Below, piece by piece: positions 41,450 through 50,441 of a stretch of DNA of 64,000 nucleotides. Both the position numbers and the translations under genes were made by a program. Origin of the DNA: Streptomyces regalis (lineage in GTDB: Bacteria; Actinomycetota; Actinomycetes; Streptomycetales; Streptomycetaceae); contig NZ_LLZG01000323.1 of assembly GCF_001509475.1 (NCBI RefSeq), positions 4,537 through 68,536 on the forward strand, read 5' to 3'. A model generated the notes under the pieces. The model worked only from the letters and a program-made list of their open reading frames with translations, was not told where the DNA came from and searched no databases. Position 1 is the stretch's first letter. Each line of letters begins with the position of its first letter.

Positions 41450-42244
41450 ATGCGCGATCTCGGGACCGGGTTCAGGTATCTCCTCAAGGGCCAGCGGTGG
41501 GTGGCCCAACACGGCAAGCAGTACGAGTTCGGGCTGATCCCGGGCCTGATCACCCTGGTCCTGTACGCGGCGGCGCTCGTCGCCCTCGCGATCTGGGGCG
41601 AGAGCTTCGTGTCCTGGTCGACACCTTTCGCCGACGACTGGCCCAGCCCGTGGCAGCGCCTCTTCCGCGGCTTCCTCACCGCCGTCCTGTTCGCCCTCGG
41701 CCTCCTCCTCTCCGTGGTCACCTTCACCGCGGTCACGCTCCTGATCGGCCAGCCCTTCTACGAGAACCTCTCCGAGAAGGTCGACCGGGACGTCTCCCCC
41801 GACGGCACGGCACCCGAGTCCGGCCTGCCGCTCTGGCGCGAGCTGTGGATCTCGGGCCGCGACAGCCTGCGGATCGTGCTGCGCGCCGCCGTCTGGGGCG
41901 TGCTGCTCTTCGCCCTCGGTTTCATCCCGGTCGTCGGCCAGACGGTCGTACCGGTGATCGGCGTCGTCGTCACCGGCTTCTTCCTCACCGAGGAGCTCAC
42001 GGCGGTCGCCCTCCAGCGCCGCCGGGTCGAACTCCGCGACCGCCTGACCATGCTCCGCTCCCGCAAGACCCTGGTGTGGGGCTTCGGTGCGCCCCTCGCC
42101 GCGGCCTTCCTGGTGCCGTTCGTCGCGGTGTTCCTGATGCCGGGCGCGGTCGCGGGCGCCACCCTCATGACGCGGGAGCTGCTGGGCGAGGAGACCCAGG
42201 AGGAAGCGGCGCCCGCGCCCGACACGGAGACCGTCAGCTGGTGA
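41450..42244 (+). CDS. EI24 domain-containing membrane protein (CysZ-like)
   Basis: 264 residues with MRDLGTGFRYLLKGQRWV at the start and four long hydrophobic helices (IPGLITLVLYAAALVALAIW, FLTAVLFALGLLLSVVTFTA, VLLFALGFIPVVGQTVVPVI, FLVPFVAVFLMPGAVAGATL). TLLIGQPFYENLSEKVDR after helix 2 is the EI24/CysZ signature. CysZ imports sulfate in E. coli; in actinobacteria the role is unknown. Convergent overlap of 11 nt with the next gene. Confidence 0.85.
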   Translation: MRDLGTGFRYLLKGQRWVAQHGKQYEFGLIPGLITLVLYAAALVALAIWGESFVSWSTPFADDWPSPWQRLFRGFLTAVLFALGLLLSVVTFTAVTLLIGQPFYENLSEKVDRDVSPDGTAPESGLPLWRELWISGRDSLRIVLRAAVWGVLLFALGFIPVVGQTVVPVIGVVVTGFFLTEELTAVALQRRRVELRDRLTMLRSRKTLVWGFGAPLAAAFLVPFVAVFLMPGAVAGATLMTRELLGEETQEEAAPAPDTETVSW

Positions 42245-43502
42245 CCGGGCTGCCCGCCGCCACCTTCAGGATCGTCCGCACCTGGGCGATGATGTCCAGC
42301 CGGTTCCGTACGAACTCGGGGTCGGTCACCGACCCCGTCGCCGGGTCGGTGTTGCCGGTCCCGAACTGCAGCACCGGCGTGTGCACATGCCCGCCCGGCA
42401 GCACGTCGTGCAGCCCCAGCCGGTCCCGGAGCAGCGTCGCCCGGTAGGCGATCTCGTTGGACAGGTAGTCCCCGCCGCCCCCGGCCCGCGCGGTGGAGCC
42501 GGGCGTCGGCCCGTCCGGCCGTACGACGGACTGCGTGCCGCCCGCCGGGATCTCGGTCACGCTCGTGTTGTCGTACACGGGGAAGCGCCCGGTGTTCGCG
42601 GCGACGATCTCCTTGTACGGCAGGGTGGTCGTCGTCCACTGCGGCTGCGAGGCCGGGTCGGCGACGGGGATGGTCTCGGTGCGGGAGACGTTCTCGTTGT
42701 CCCCGAAGCCGCCCCGCCAGGCCCCGTTGGTCCGCTCGACGTCGAACCGCCCGACGCGCCCCTGGCTCACGGTCGTGAACAGATCGACCTGCTTCAGATA
42801 CGGCCGCAGCGTCCGCTCCACCGTGCCGTCGGCGAAGTCCTGCCAGCGCACCGGGAACACGGCGGTCTCCACCCGCGCCGGACCCTCCGCCGTCTCGATC
42901 ACCGTGCCGTCCAGGGCGAGCGCGGTGGCCCCGGACGGGTTGGAGATACGGATGTCCCGGTCGAGGGTGAACGGATCGAACCCGGTGACCAGGATCTGCC
43001 TGATGCCGTGGCTGCCGTGGCTGCCGTGCGGGTATCGGATGTCCGTCTGGCCGCGCGATCCCCGCTCCAACGCGTCGAGCAGCGCGGACCGTTGGCCCGT
43101 GCTCAACCCGAACTCCGGCTCCCACGTGCGCACGTCCCGCGTCATCGACAACCGCGCCCAGTACAGCGGCCGATCGTCGTCCCGGCTCAGATCCCCGCCC
43201 GCCGGACCGCGCCCCTGCGCCCGGTCGACGGCCCTGCGCCACAGTGCGGATCCCTCGCGTACGACGATGCGGTGGGCCTGCGCATAGGAGCGGGCGGCGG
43301 CAAGGTCGTCGGCGAACTGCGTGGTCAGGGCGTCGAATCCGGAGCGGCGCAGGATCTCCTGGGGGACCGCCTTGTCGAGACGCTGTTCCTCGACGGTCGG
43401 CGCGGGCGCCGCCTCGGCGGCGGCAGCCCCGGTCGTGGGAGCCGAGAGGCCGGCCAGCAGGGCCAGTCCGAGGACGCCGATGCGAACGCGTATGGAATTC
43501 AA
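42234..43502 (-). CDS. Secreted pyroglutamyl-peptidase-I-like (C15 fold) protein
   Basis: 422 residues. Signal peptide ends near TTGAAAA. A helical N-terminal extension (about 30-165, not in classic C15 enzymes) ends in a Gly-Ser-His repeat. Then ILVTGFDPFTLD (170-181) opens a C15 fold. The region aligning with the catalytic Cys helix reads GGDYLSNEIAYRATLL, so Ser (S348) stands where Cys is expected; the partner His is present in GGHVHTPV (H374). It may be a Ser variant, a binding protein or an inactive homologue. Alone on its strand. Confidence 0.7.
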   Translation of the reverse strand: MNSIRVRIGVLGLALLAGLSAPTTGAAAAEAAPAPTVEEQRLDKAVPQEILRRSGFDALTTQFADDLAAARSYAQAHRIVVREGSALWRRAVDRAQGRGPAGGDLSRDDDRPLYWARLSMTRDVRTWEPEFGLSTGQRSALLDALERGSRGQTDIRYPHGSHGSHGIRQILVTGFDPFTLDRDIRISNPSGATALALDGTVIETAEGPARVETAVFPVRWQDFADGTVERTLRPYLKQVDLFTTVSQGRVGRFDVERTNGAWRGGFGDNENVSRTETIPVADPASQPQWTTTTLPYKEIVAANTGRFPVYDNTSVTEIPAGGTQSVVRPDGPTPGSTARAGGGGDYLSNEIAYRATLLRDRLGLHDVLPGGHVHTPVLQFGTGNTDPATGSVTDPEFVRNRLDIIAQVRTILKVAAGSPVTS

Positions 43503-43604
43503 GGGAGTTCCGGTCCTTCCGTCACGGTGGGGGTGAGGCAGAGCGTGCGTCGTGCGGGACGCCGGAAGTATCGCGTGACGGGAGTGGTCTACGCCATGGT
43601 GTGT

Positions 43605-44537
43605 CTACGTCGTGGTGTGGGGAATCCTCGCCGCCGCCTCCCGCAGCGCCCCCACGAACGCCGCCGCAGCCGGAGTCAGGGACTGCCCCCGTACGGTCGC
43701 CGCGTACACCGCCCGCGCCGGGGCCCCTTCGTCCAGCACCGGCACCAGTGCCACGTCCGGCCGCACGGACGCGGCGGCCAGCGCCGGGACCAGAGCCACG
43801 CCGAGACCGGCGGCGACGTACCCCTGCTTGGCGGTCCACTCACCGACGACGTGCGCCACACGCGGCCGAAAGCCCTGCCGCAGGGCCGCGTCGAGGAGCG
43901 TGCCCTCGGGGCGGGCGCTGCCGGAGATCCAGTCGGCGTCGGCGAGTTGGCCGAGCCGGACGGGGCCGCGCCCGGCCAGCGGATCGCCGGAGGGGACGGC
44001 GACGTACAGGCACTCGTCGAGGAGGTGGTGGAGCTCGAACGTCTCCAGGGGTGCCCGGCCCGTCGTCGAGACCACCGCCAGATCGAGATGGCCCGCACCG
44101 AGCCGGTCCAGGAGGCCTGGTGTGAAACCCTCCTCGCGGCTGACCAGGACCTCCGGGTGCCGGGCGCGGAAGGCGCCGAGGGCGAGCGGCACCAGCGCCG
44201 CGTCCGCCGTGGCGAAGGCCCCGAACCGCAGCCGCCCGCCGACGACTTCGCGCAGCGCGACCAGCTCACGCACGGCCCCGTGCAGCGACTCGGCGACCGC
44301 CTCGGCATACGGCACGAGAGTCCGCCCGGCCTCGGTGAGCCGTACGCCACGCGGCAGCCGGTCGAAGAGCGGTGCGCCGCCCAACGCCCCCTCCAGCGAG
44401 GCGATCTGGCGCGACACCGCCGACTGGGTCCACCCCAGCGTCCGCGCGGCCACCGTGAACGAGCCGTGCCGGGCGACTTCCAGGAACGCCCTCAGCCACA
44501 CGGTGGACACCTCGGGGAACTCATGCTGATTTGGCAT
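43605..44537 (-). CDS. LysR-family transcriptional regulator
   Basis: 310 residues from the ATG at 44537 (another ATG 9 nt upstream is possible). N-terminal HTH VSTVWLRAFLEVARHGSFTV, then AARTLGWTQSAVSRQIASLE, followed by a LysR substrate-binding domain (GGRLRFGAFATADAALVPLAL, DLAVVSTTGRAPLE, YVAAGLGVALVPALAA). Divergent from ridA with a near-palindromic element between, the normal arrangement for LysR control of the neighbour. Confidence 0.9.
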   Translation of the reverse strand: MPNQHEFPEVSTVWLRAFLEVARHGSFTVAARTLGWTQSAVSRQIASLEGALGGAPLFDRLPRGVRLTEAGRTLVPYAEAVAESLHGAVRELVALREVVGGRLRFGAFATADAALVPLALGAFRARHPEVLVSREEGFTPGLLDRLGAGHLDLAVVSTTGRAPLETFELHHLLDECLYVAVPSGDPLAGRGPVRLGQLADADWISGSARPEGTLLDAALRQGFRPRVAHVVGEWTAKQGYVAAGLGVALVPALAAASVRPDVALVPVLDEGAPARAVYAATVRGQSLTPAAAAFVGALREAAARIPHTTT

Positions 44538-44554
44538 GGCAGCCATGCTGGACA

Positions 44555-44588
44555 TTCGCTTGTCGCATCTCAAGTGCGAACCTAGCGT
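44555..44588 (+). promoter_or_regulatory. ridA promoter with LysR-type dyad
   Basis: TTCGCTTG (44555-44562) and CAAGTGCGAA (44571-44580) form a near-perfect dyad. A -35 TTGTCG (44560-44565), 17-bp spacer and -10 TAGCGT (44583-44588) lie on it, and the -10 is 7 nt before the ATG at 44596, so the message should be leaderless. Confidence 0.6.
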
Positions 44589-44595
44589 CGACGGC

Positions 44596-44979
44596 ATGCA
44601 GATCACCCTCGACAACCCGCCTTCCGCACCCCAGCCCCTCAGCCCGTACTACTCCCAGGTCGCCCGAGTCGAACACGCCGACGGCAGCGCCCTGTTGTTC
44701 CTCTCCGGACAGATAGCGGAGGGCGCCACGGTCGCCGAGCAGACCCGCGGCATCTTCGAGACGATCGCGGCCCTGCTCAAGGCCCACGGCGCGACCCTGG
44801 CGGACGTCATCAACATCCGCACCTGCCTCACCGACATCGGCACGCTGGAGGAATACGGCACCGTACGGCGACAGTTCCTCACCGGCACCCCGCCCACCAG
44901 CATGACCTTCGAGGTGCCGAGGCTCTTCCGGCCGGAGGCCCGCGTCGAGGTCGAGGTCGTAGCCGCCGTCAGCGGCTGA
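44596..44979 (+). CDS. RidA/YjgF-family protein
   Basis: 127 residues. Typical Rid trimer sequence: PYYSQVARVEHADGSALLFL, SGQIAEGATVAEQTRGIFE, LADVINIRTCLTDIGTLEEYG and a C-terminal RPEARVEVEVVAAV. The Arg that binds carboxylates in RidA lies in the NIRTCL stretch (R near 76). It hydrolyses reactive enamine/imine intermediates or is a Rid subfamily member of other role. Controlled by the divergent LysR. No SD; leaderless start. Confidence 0.88.
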   Translation: MQITLDNPPSAPQPLSPYYSQVARVEHADGSALLFLSGQIAEGATVAEQTRGIFETIAALLKAHGATLADVINIRTCLTDIGTLEEYGTVRRQFLTGTPPTSMTFEVPRLFRPEARVEVEVVAAVSG

Positions 44980-46435
44980 ACCGCCGCCGCTCTCGCGGAC
45001 GTGGTTGCTCGCCGTAGGGGTTCCTCAATTGATGGTTGCGGTCCCGAGTGCCTCGCAGGCGGCCGAGGCAGGATGGAGACGGCCGTGGACTTCAACGAGG
45101 AGGCACCCGATGGCGGGAACCGTCGCACCCAAGCCCAGCGCAGCTGACCAGGCACGCGAGGCGGTCGTCGAGGCCGCCCTCGCCGCACTCGACCTCGACG
45201 CGAAGGCACGGCTGCTCTCCGGCCAGGACATGTGGACGCTGCCCGCGCTGCCCGAGATCGGCCTGTAGTCCCTCGTCATGTCGGACGGCCCGATCGGCGT
45301 CCGGGGCGTGCGCTGGACCGCCGACGACCCGTCCGTCGCGCTGCCCTCGCCCACCGCCCTCGCCGCCGCCTGGGACCCCGAACTCGCCCGCAGGGCAGGG
45401 GTGCTGCTCGCGCAGGAGGCCCGCCGCAAGGGCGTGCACGTGCTGCTCGCCCCCACCGTCAATCTCCATCGCTCCCCGCTCGGCGGCCGCCACTTCGAGG
45501 CCTACAGCGAGGACCCGTACCTCACGGGCACGATCGGCGCCGGTTATGTCGACGGCGTCCAGTCCGGCGGCGTCGGCACCACCGTCAAGCACTTCGTCGC
45601 CAACGACGCCGAGACCGACCGCTTCACGGTGAACAACACCATGAGCGAACGCGCCCTGCGCGAGCTGTACCTGGCGCCCTTCGAGATCATCGTCGAGAAG
45701 GCCCGCCCCTGGGGCATCATGACCGCCTACAACACGGTCAACGGCACGACGATGACCGAGCACCACCACCTCGTGAACGAGGTCCTGCGCGGCGAATGGG
45801 GGTTCGACGGCTACAACGTCTCCGACTGGCTGGCCGCCCGGTCGACGAAGGGCGCCATCGAGGGCGGCCTCGACGTCGCCATGCCCGGCCCGCAGACCGT
45901 CTACGGCGAGCCCCTCGCCCAGGCCGTACGGGACGGGGACGTGGCCGAGGCCAAGGTCGACGAGGCCGTCCGCAAGGTCCTGCGGCTCGCCGCCCGCGTC
46001 GGCATCCTGGAGGGTGCCGAGCCCGTCGTCACCGAGCACCCCGAGGCCGTCGACGGCAGCGCGCTGGCCCGCGAGATCGCCCGCCGCTCCTTCGTCCTGG
46101 TCCGCAAGCAGGGCGGCGCCCTCCCGCTCAGGCCGAACGGCACGGTCGCGCTCATCGGCGCCGCCGCCCGCGACGCCCGCGTCCTCGGCGGCGGCTCCGC
46201 CACCGTCTTCCCCGCCCGGATCGTCTCCCCGCTCGACGGCCTCACCGCCGCCCTCCCCGAGAGCACCCTCACCTACGCCGTCGGCGCCGACCCCAACACC
46301 GAACTCGCCGTCGCCGACAAGGGCTTCGAGCTGCGCGCCGTGTGCCGGGACGCGGAAGGGAACGTCCTCGGCACCGGTTCCGCCCCCAACGGCCAGATCC
46401 AGTGGGTGGGTTCGGACCTCCCCGAGGGTGTCACA

Positions 46436-46474
46436 CTCCCCCACTCTCGGCTTCGCTCGAGCGGGGGGACCCCC
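46436..46474. repeat. Dispersed palindromic element inside the GH3 gene
   Basis: About 39 bp reading CTCCCCCACTCTCGG, CTTCGCTCGAGC, GGGGGGACCCCC; its reverse complement appears at 58890-58927. It adds residues like SRLRSSGGTP in frame, absent from the surrounding GH3/PA14 pattern. Known style of short Streptomyces repeat. Confidence 0.75.
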
Positions 46475-46859
46475 ATCACCCTGCACACCGTCGAGCTGAC
46501 CGGCACCTTCACCCCGCGCGACAGCGGCCCGCACACCTTCGGCATCAAGGGCGTCGGCGCCTTCAAGCTCACCATCGACGGCACGACGTACTACGACGAC
46601 GTCCAGCGCCCCGAGAAGGACGACCCCTTCATCACCTTCTTCGGCGCCCCCGTCTCCCGCGCCCAGCCCGAACTCACCGCCGGCGAACCGGTCGAGGTCT
46701 CCCTGACATACGTCGTCGAGTTCCCGGAGGGCATCCCGATGAAGGTCATCGCCTTCACGCTCGCCCATTGGGGTCCCCTCGGGTGGCGAATGCCGTACAC
46801 CGAGGGCGTCTTCATCGGCTACCGCGCCTGGGAGAAGGCTGGCAGGACCCCGTCGTACC

Positions 46860-47242
46860 GTTCCTTTGGACTGAGCAGAAGCGGGCCTGATCAGCCGCAC
46901 GCCCCGAACGGTCTTGGGCGCACTGGTCCCCGGCGTACTCAACCCCGGGTCGGCGACACGCATCCTGTGCGTGGTCCGGTCCCGGGAGGCCCCCGCGGCC
47001 GGAGGCCGCTGATGGACACCGCCCTGTGCGACCTGGCCAGTGGGTACGACCAGTGGCGACGGGGAGGCCCCGGACCATCTCTCTGGTGGAGCGGGGGCCC
47101 CGCACGCTGGCGCCGTACCCGGTGTCCCAGATCGCACGATCACGTTAACCCGATCAGGCCAGGGCAACGTAAGCCTGCGAGCGGACCATCACACGATCGA
47201 GCTAAACCGACGTTATGCGCACTCCTCGGCGGCAGTTAGCAC
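46860..47242. mobile_element. ~380-bp insertion remnant in the GH3 gene
   Basis: Interrupts TPSY|PFGHG. No transposase is seen. Its right end, read on the minus strand from 47245, begins GGGGTGCTAACTGCCGCC and has ATAACGTC 32 nt in, like a 38-bp Tn3-type terminal repeat (GGGG start). The left end has no matching GGGG, so it may have been eroded or the boundary lost by deletion. Degenerate direct repeats CACGATC...AACC occur inside at about 47130-47210. Confidence 0.5.
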
Positions 47243-47651
47243 CCCTTCGGGCACGGCCTCGGCTACACCGACTGGACGTACGAGTCCGTCAAGGTCGAGG
47301 GGACCGTCGAGGACGCGACGGTCAGGGTCCGCGTCCGCAACTCCGGCGAGCGCGCGGGGCGCGAGGTCGTGCAGGTCTACGTCGCGCCGACCGAGCCCGA
47401 CACCGACCGTCCGGCGCGCCGGCTGGCCGGTTTCGCGGGTGTGGAGGCGGGGCCGGGGGAGACGGTCGAGGCGGTGGTCGAACTCCCGCGCCGTGCCTTC
47501 GAGACGTGGGACGAGAAGACCAATTCGTGGACCTCTGTGAAGGGTTCGTACGAGATCCAGGCATCTCGCTCGATCTCCGACCGCCGAGTGGCGGCGACCA
47601 TTAACGTCTGATCCGGGAGAAGTACCAGAAGTACCAGAAGTACCCAGGAAC

Positions 47652-47688
47652 AGCCCCGGTCCAGGACCCTGACACCTGGACCGGGGCT
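47652..47688 (+). terminator. Terminator after the GH3 pseudogene
   Basis: Perfect 14-bp stem AGCCCCGGTCCAGG / CCTGGACCGGGGCT with a 9-nt loop, then CGTTTTGT. Lies between convergent GH3 and mutarotase genes. Confidence 0.9.
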
Positions 47689-47732
47689 CGTTTTGTCACG
47701 GGGGGGCAGAGCGCCTGCCCCCCGGGGGCGGC

Positions 47733-48710
47733 TCAGCGCGCCGAGAAGCCGTACACCGTCTCCGAGCGGAACACCTCGCCCGGCCGCAGCACGGTGCTCG
47801 GGAACTCCGGCCGGTTCGGGGAGTCGGGGAAGTGCTGGGTCTCCAGCGCGATGCCGTCGCCCGGGGCGAAGGGCTCGCTCAGGTGGTCGGCGGTGTAGAG
47901 CTGGAGGCCGGGCTCGGTGGTCGCCACCGTCAGCGTCCGCCCGGTCGACGGGTCGTGGAGCTCGGCGACCTCCTCCGCGCTCGCCGTGACCCCCTTGTCG
48001 AGCACGAAGTTGTGGTCGTACCCCGCCCCCACCTTCCGCGCCTCGCGGAAGTCGAAGCGGGTGTCCGCGACCTCGTCCAGGGAGCCGGCCGGAATGAGAT
48101 CCGCGTCGACCGGAGTGAACCGGGAAGCGGCCAGCCGCAGTTCATGACCGCCCGCGTTGCCGGACTCGGACCCGGCGAGGTTGAAGTAGCTGTGGTTGGT
48201 CAGGTTCACCACGGTCGACGCGTCCGTCACCGCCTCGTACGCGATCCGCAGCGCGCCGTCGGCCTGAAGGGTGTAGGTCGCCGAGACCTTCAGCCGCCCC
48301 GGGAAGCCCTCCTCGCCATGCGGGCTGACCCGGCTGAGCCGCACACCGTGCTCGACCGGCGTCACGTCCCACACGCGCTTGTCGAAACCGCGCTCGCCGC
48401 CGTGCAGGGAGTTGGGCGCGTTGTTGGGATCGAGCGCGTACGTCAGCCCGTCCAGCGGGAAGCGGCCGCCCGCGATCCGGTTGGCGTACCGCCCGATGAG
48501 AGCGCCCAAATAGGGCCCGGGGTGGGCCAGATAACCGTCCAGGTCGGCGAACCCCAGCACCACGTTCGCCGCACGCCCGTCGCGGTCCGGCACCTCCAGC
48601 GACTGCACGATGCCGCCGTACGACAGGACGCGTACCCGTACGCCCGCACGCTCCAGGGTCCAGCGGTGGACCGGGGTGCCGTCGGAAAGTGTGCCGAAGT
48701 GTTCGCTCAT
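47733..48710 (-). CDS. Aldose 1-epimerase (mutarotase), second copy
   Basis: 325 residues from the ATG at 48710. Same motifs as the enzyme at 9549: [73 protein letters not shown] and [20 protein letters not shown]. It follows the SGNH gene by 10 nt but has its own TAGTGT -10 7 nt before the ATG and no SD, so a separate leaderless message is likely. A 16-bp palindrome overlaps the start codon. Likely partner of the now dead beta-glucosidase opposite. Confidence 0.9.
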   Translation of the reverse strand: MSEHFGTLSDGTPVHRWTLERAGVRVRVLSYGGIVQSLEVPDRDGRAANVVLGFADLDGYLAHPGPYLGALIGRYANRIAGGRFPLDGLTYALDPNNAPNSLHGGERGFDKRVWDVTPVEHGVRLSRVSPHGEEGFPGRLKVSATYTLQADGALRIAYEAVTDASTVVNLTNHSYFNLAGSESGNAGGHELRLAASRFTPVDADLIPAGSLDEVADTRFDFREARKVGAGYDHNFVLDKGVTASAEEVAELHDPSTGRTLTVATTEPGLQLYTADHLSEPFAPGDGIALETQHFPDSPNRPEFPSTVLRPGEVFRSETVYGFSAR

Positions 48711-48723
48711 GAGCGAAACACTA
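48702..48723 (-). promoter_or_regulatory. Palindrome over the start codon and leaderless promoter of the mutarotase
   Basis: TTCGCTCATGAGCGAA (48702-48717) is a perfect palindrome centred on the ATG; the -10 TAGTGT is at 48723-48718 on the minus strand, 7 nt from the start codon. An operator here would block transcription start. Confidence 0.5.
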
Positions 48724-49644
48724 GTTCGTGACCGTCCGGTAGGCGATCTCGGCCAGTCGCGCCTGACCGTCCACACTCGGGTGGAACCAGTCCCACTGGC
48801 TCAGTTGCTCGGCGCCGAAGCGGAACTCGTACACCGCGCCGTCGTCGAACCGGCACCGGCGGTCCTTCGCACAGACCTCCTCCAGCACCTTGTTGTACGC
48901 CTCGACCCGCTCCTGCACCGTCGCGCGCCGCTGGTTCGCCGTCGTAGTCAGGGAGTCAGGGTCGCTCAGCATCGACGGACAGATACCGAGCCCCCACACC
49001 TGCTTGCTCAGCGGGTTCGTACGGCCCTGCTCCCACAGCCGCATCAGGTTCGGCACGCTCGCGACGAACACCTGGGCCTTCGGCGAGGCGTCCCGCAGCG
49101 TGGCCATGGCGTCCTCGAACTGCGTCCGGAAGTCGGCCAACGAGGTCATCGCGTCGGTCGTGTCCCGGCAGGCGTCGTTCGCCCCCGCCATCACCGTCAC
49201 CAGCTCCGGCTCACGCCGCACCGCCTGGGCCATCTGCCCGGCCACGTCCGCCATCCGCGCCCCGGTCACGGCGTAGTTCCAGCTCTGCCGGTCCGCCTTC
49301 GCCTTCCCCAGCAGCCGTACGGCGAGACTGTCGACCTGCGCACTGCTGCCGGTCGCCCACGAGACCTCGGGGCAGTCCGACAGGACCGTACAGGCGTCGA
49401 AACCGGTCGTGATGGAGTCGCCCACGGCCGCGATCGAGGCGGGGCTGCGGTCCCAGGCGGGGGTCGGCCTGGGCGACGGGCGTGCGCTCTGCGCCTCGGT
49501 GGCGGACGGTGCCGGGGAGTTGCCGCCGACGGCATCACAGCCGGCGACGCCCAGAACCGCCGCGGTCACGGCGGCGAACACAGCGCGCGCCACGTGCCGT
49601 CGCTTCCGCATGCCCTGGTCCATTCCCTCGCTCGGCCCCGTCAT
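48721..49644 (-). CDS. SGNH/GDSL hydrolase, lipoprotein
   Basis: 307 residues from the ATG at 49644 (an alternative ATG at 49623). Lipobox VAGC after AVFAAVTAAVLGVAG. SGNH blocks: AVGDSITTGFD (block I Ser), the Gly region GARMADVAG, TVMAGANDACRD (block III Asn), and DWFHPSVDGQARLAEIAY (block V Asp-x-x-His). It should be an extracellular esterase or acyl hydrolase anchored to the membrane. Ser/Pro-rich linker before the domain. Divergent from DUF3145 at 49868; the 220-bp gap has no gene. Confidence 0.88.
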   Translation of the reverse strand: MTGPSEGMDQGMRKRRHVARAVFAAVTAAVLGVAGCDAVGGNSPAPSATEAQSARPSPRPTPAWDRSPASIAAVGDSITTGFDACTVLSDCPEVSWATGSSAQVDSLAVRLLGKAKADRQSWNYAVTGARMADVAGQMAQAVRREPELVTVMAGANDACRDTTDAMTSLADFRTQFEDAMATLRDASPKAQVFVASVPNLMRLWEQGRTNPLSKQVWGLGICPSMLSDPDSLTTTANQRRATVQERVEAYNKVLEEVCAKDRRCRFDDGAVYEFRFGAEQLSQWDWFHPSVDGQARLAEIAYRTVTN

Positions 49645-49867
49645 GGTTTCCAACCCATGACAACGCACGAGGGTTCCCGCCCGTCTCATGCAACGGCTCA
49701 CACCCGTACAAGCGTCCTGGCGGGTGAATGGCGGGCGTTTCGCGGCACCGGGACCGACGGTACGTCACACTCCTTGCGCCGCCGCACGGTAGCCTCGCCA
49801 TCAACGTGGCCGCCCGGCCACTGCCGTCCGCCAGTACGCAAGATGTCCGCTCTGCCCGGAGGTCCCG

Positions 49868-50362
49868 GTGACGACACGTGGAGTTCTGTACGTGCACTCC
49901 GCGCCGCGCGCGCTGTGCCCGCACGTCGAGTGGGCCGTCGCCGGGGTGCTCGGCACGCGCGTCAACCTCGACTGGATCCGGCAGCCGGCCGCGCCCGGCA
50001 CCTGGCGCTCGGAGTTCTCCTGGCAGGGCGAGGTGGGCACGGCCTCCAAACTGGCGTCGGCCCTGCGCGGCTGGCACCTCCTCCGCTTCGAGGTCACGGC
50101 CGAGCCCTGCCCCACCGCCGAGGGCGAGCGCTACAGCTGCACCCCCGACCTGGGCATCTTCCATGCGGTCACCGGCATCCACGGCGACATCCTGATCCCC
50201 GAGGACCGCCTGCGCGCGGCGCTGACGCGCTCTCAGCGGGGAGAGACGGACCTGGAGGCAGAGATCGCCAAGCTGCTCGGCAAGCCGTGGGACGACGAGT
50301 TGGAGCCCTTCAGGTATGCGGGCGAGGGAGCGCCGGTGCGCTGGTTGCACCAGGTGGTCTGA
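49868..50362 (+). CDS. DUF3145 family protein
   Basis: 164 residues, GTG start. TTRGVLYVHSAPRALCPHVE, GVLGTRVNLDWIRQPAAPGT, WHLLRFEVTAEPCPTAEGER and RYAGEGAPVRWLHQVV match the actinobacterial DUF3145 family, which routinely sits beside fabF in Streptomyces. Function unknown; its conservation next to fatty-acid synthesis genes suggests a link. A 19-bp stem terminator separates it from convergent fabF. Confidence 0.88.
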   Translation: MTTRGVLYVHSAPRALCPHVEWAVAGVLGTRVNLDWIRQPAAPGTWRSEFSWQGEVGTASKLASALRGWHLLRFEVTAEPCPTAEGERYSCTPDLGIFHAVTGIHGDILIPEDRLRAALTRSQRGETDLEAEIAKLLGKPWDDELEPFRYAGEGAPVRWLHQVV

Positions 50363-50384
50363 GGCCCGACCAGGTGACTTGAAC

Positions 50385-50426
50385 ACGTGAAGGGCCCCCA
50401 CCTTTCGAGGTGGGGGCCCTTCACGT
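50385..50426. terminator. Bidirectional terminator between DUF3145 and fabF
   Basis: Perfect 19-bp stem ACGTGAAGGGCCCCCACCT / AGGTGGGGGCCCTTCACGT with a TTCG tetraloop between two convergent genes. No strong T-run, but the stem is exceptionally stable. Confidence 0.85.
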
Positions 50427-50441
50427 ACGTATGGACGCTTC

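Larger units (their letters stand above)
45110..47611 (+). pseudogene. GH3 beta-glucosidase, broken by amber codon and insertion
   Basis: Reading frame 2 holds a whole GH3 enzyme: start MAGTVAPKPSAADQ (GAGGAGG upstream), ...LLSGQDMWTLPALPEIGL, then TAG at 45266-45268 where the family has a residue between GL and SLVMSDGPIGVRGV, most likely AAG to TAG. The frame continues through KHFVANDAETDR, the nucleophile region GFDGYNVSDW, a PA14-type insert domain, and YRAWEKAGRTPSY near 46858. There a non-homologous 380-bp segment with its own stop (47237-47239) intrudes. PFGHGLGYTDWTY resumes at 47243 in the same frame, ending in a fibronectin-III-like domain. A palindromic repeat (46436-46474) is also in the frame. 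An initiation at 45287 (MSDGPI) could give a partial protein, without activity expected. Confidence 0.85.

Noticed and set aside
46900..47160. Transposase gene in the GH3 insertion
   Set aside because: No DDE, HUH or serine recombinase motif in any frame.
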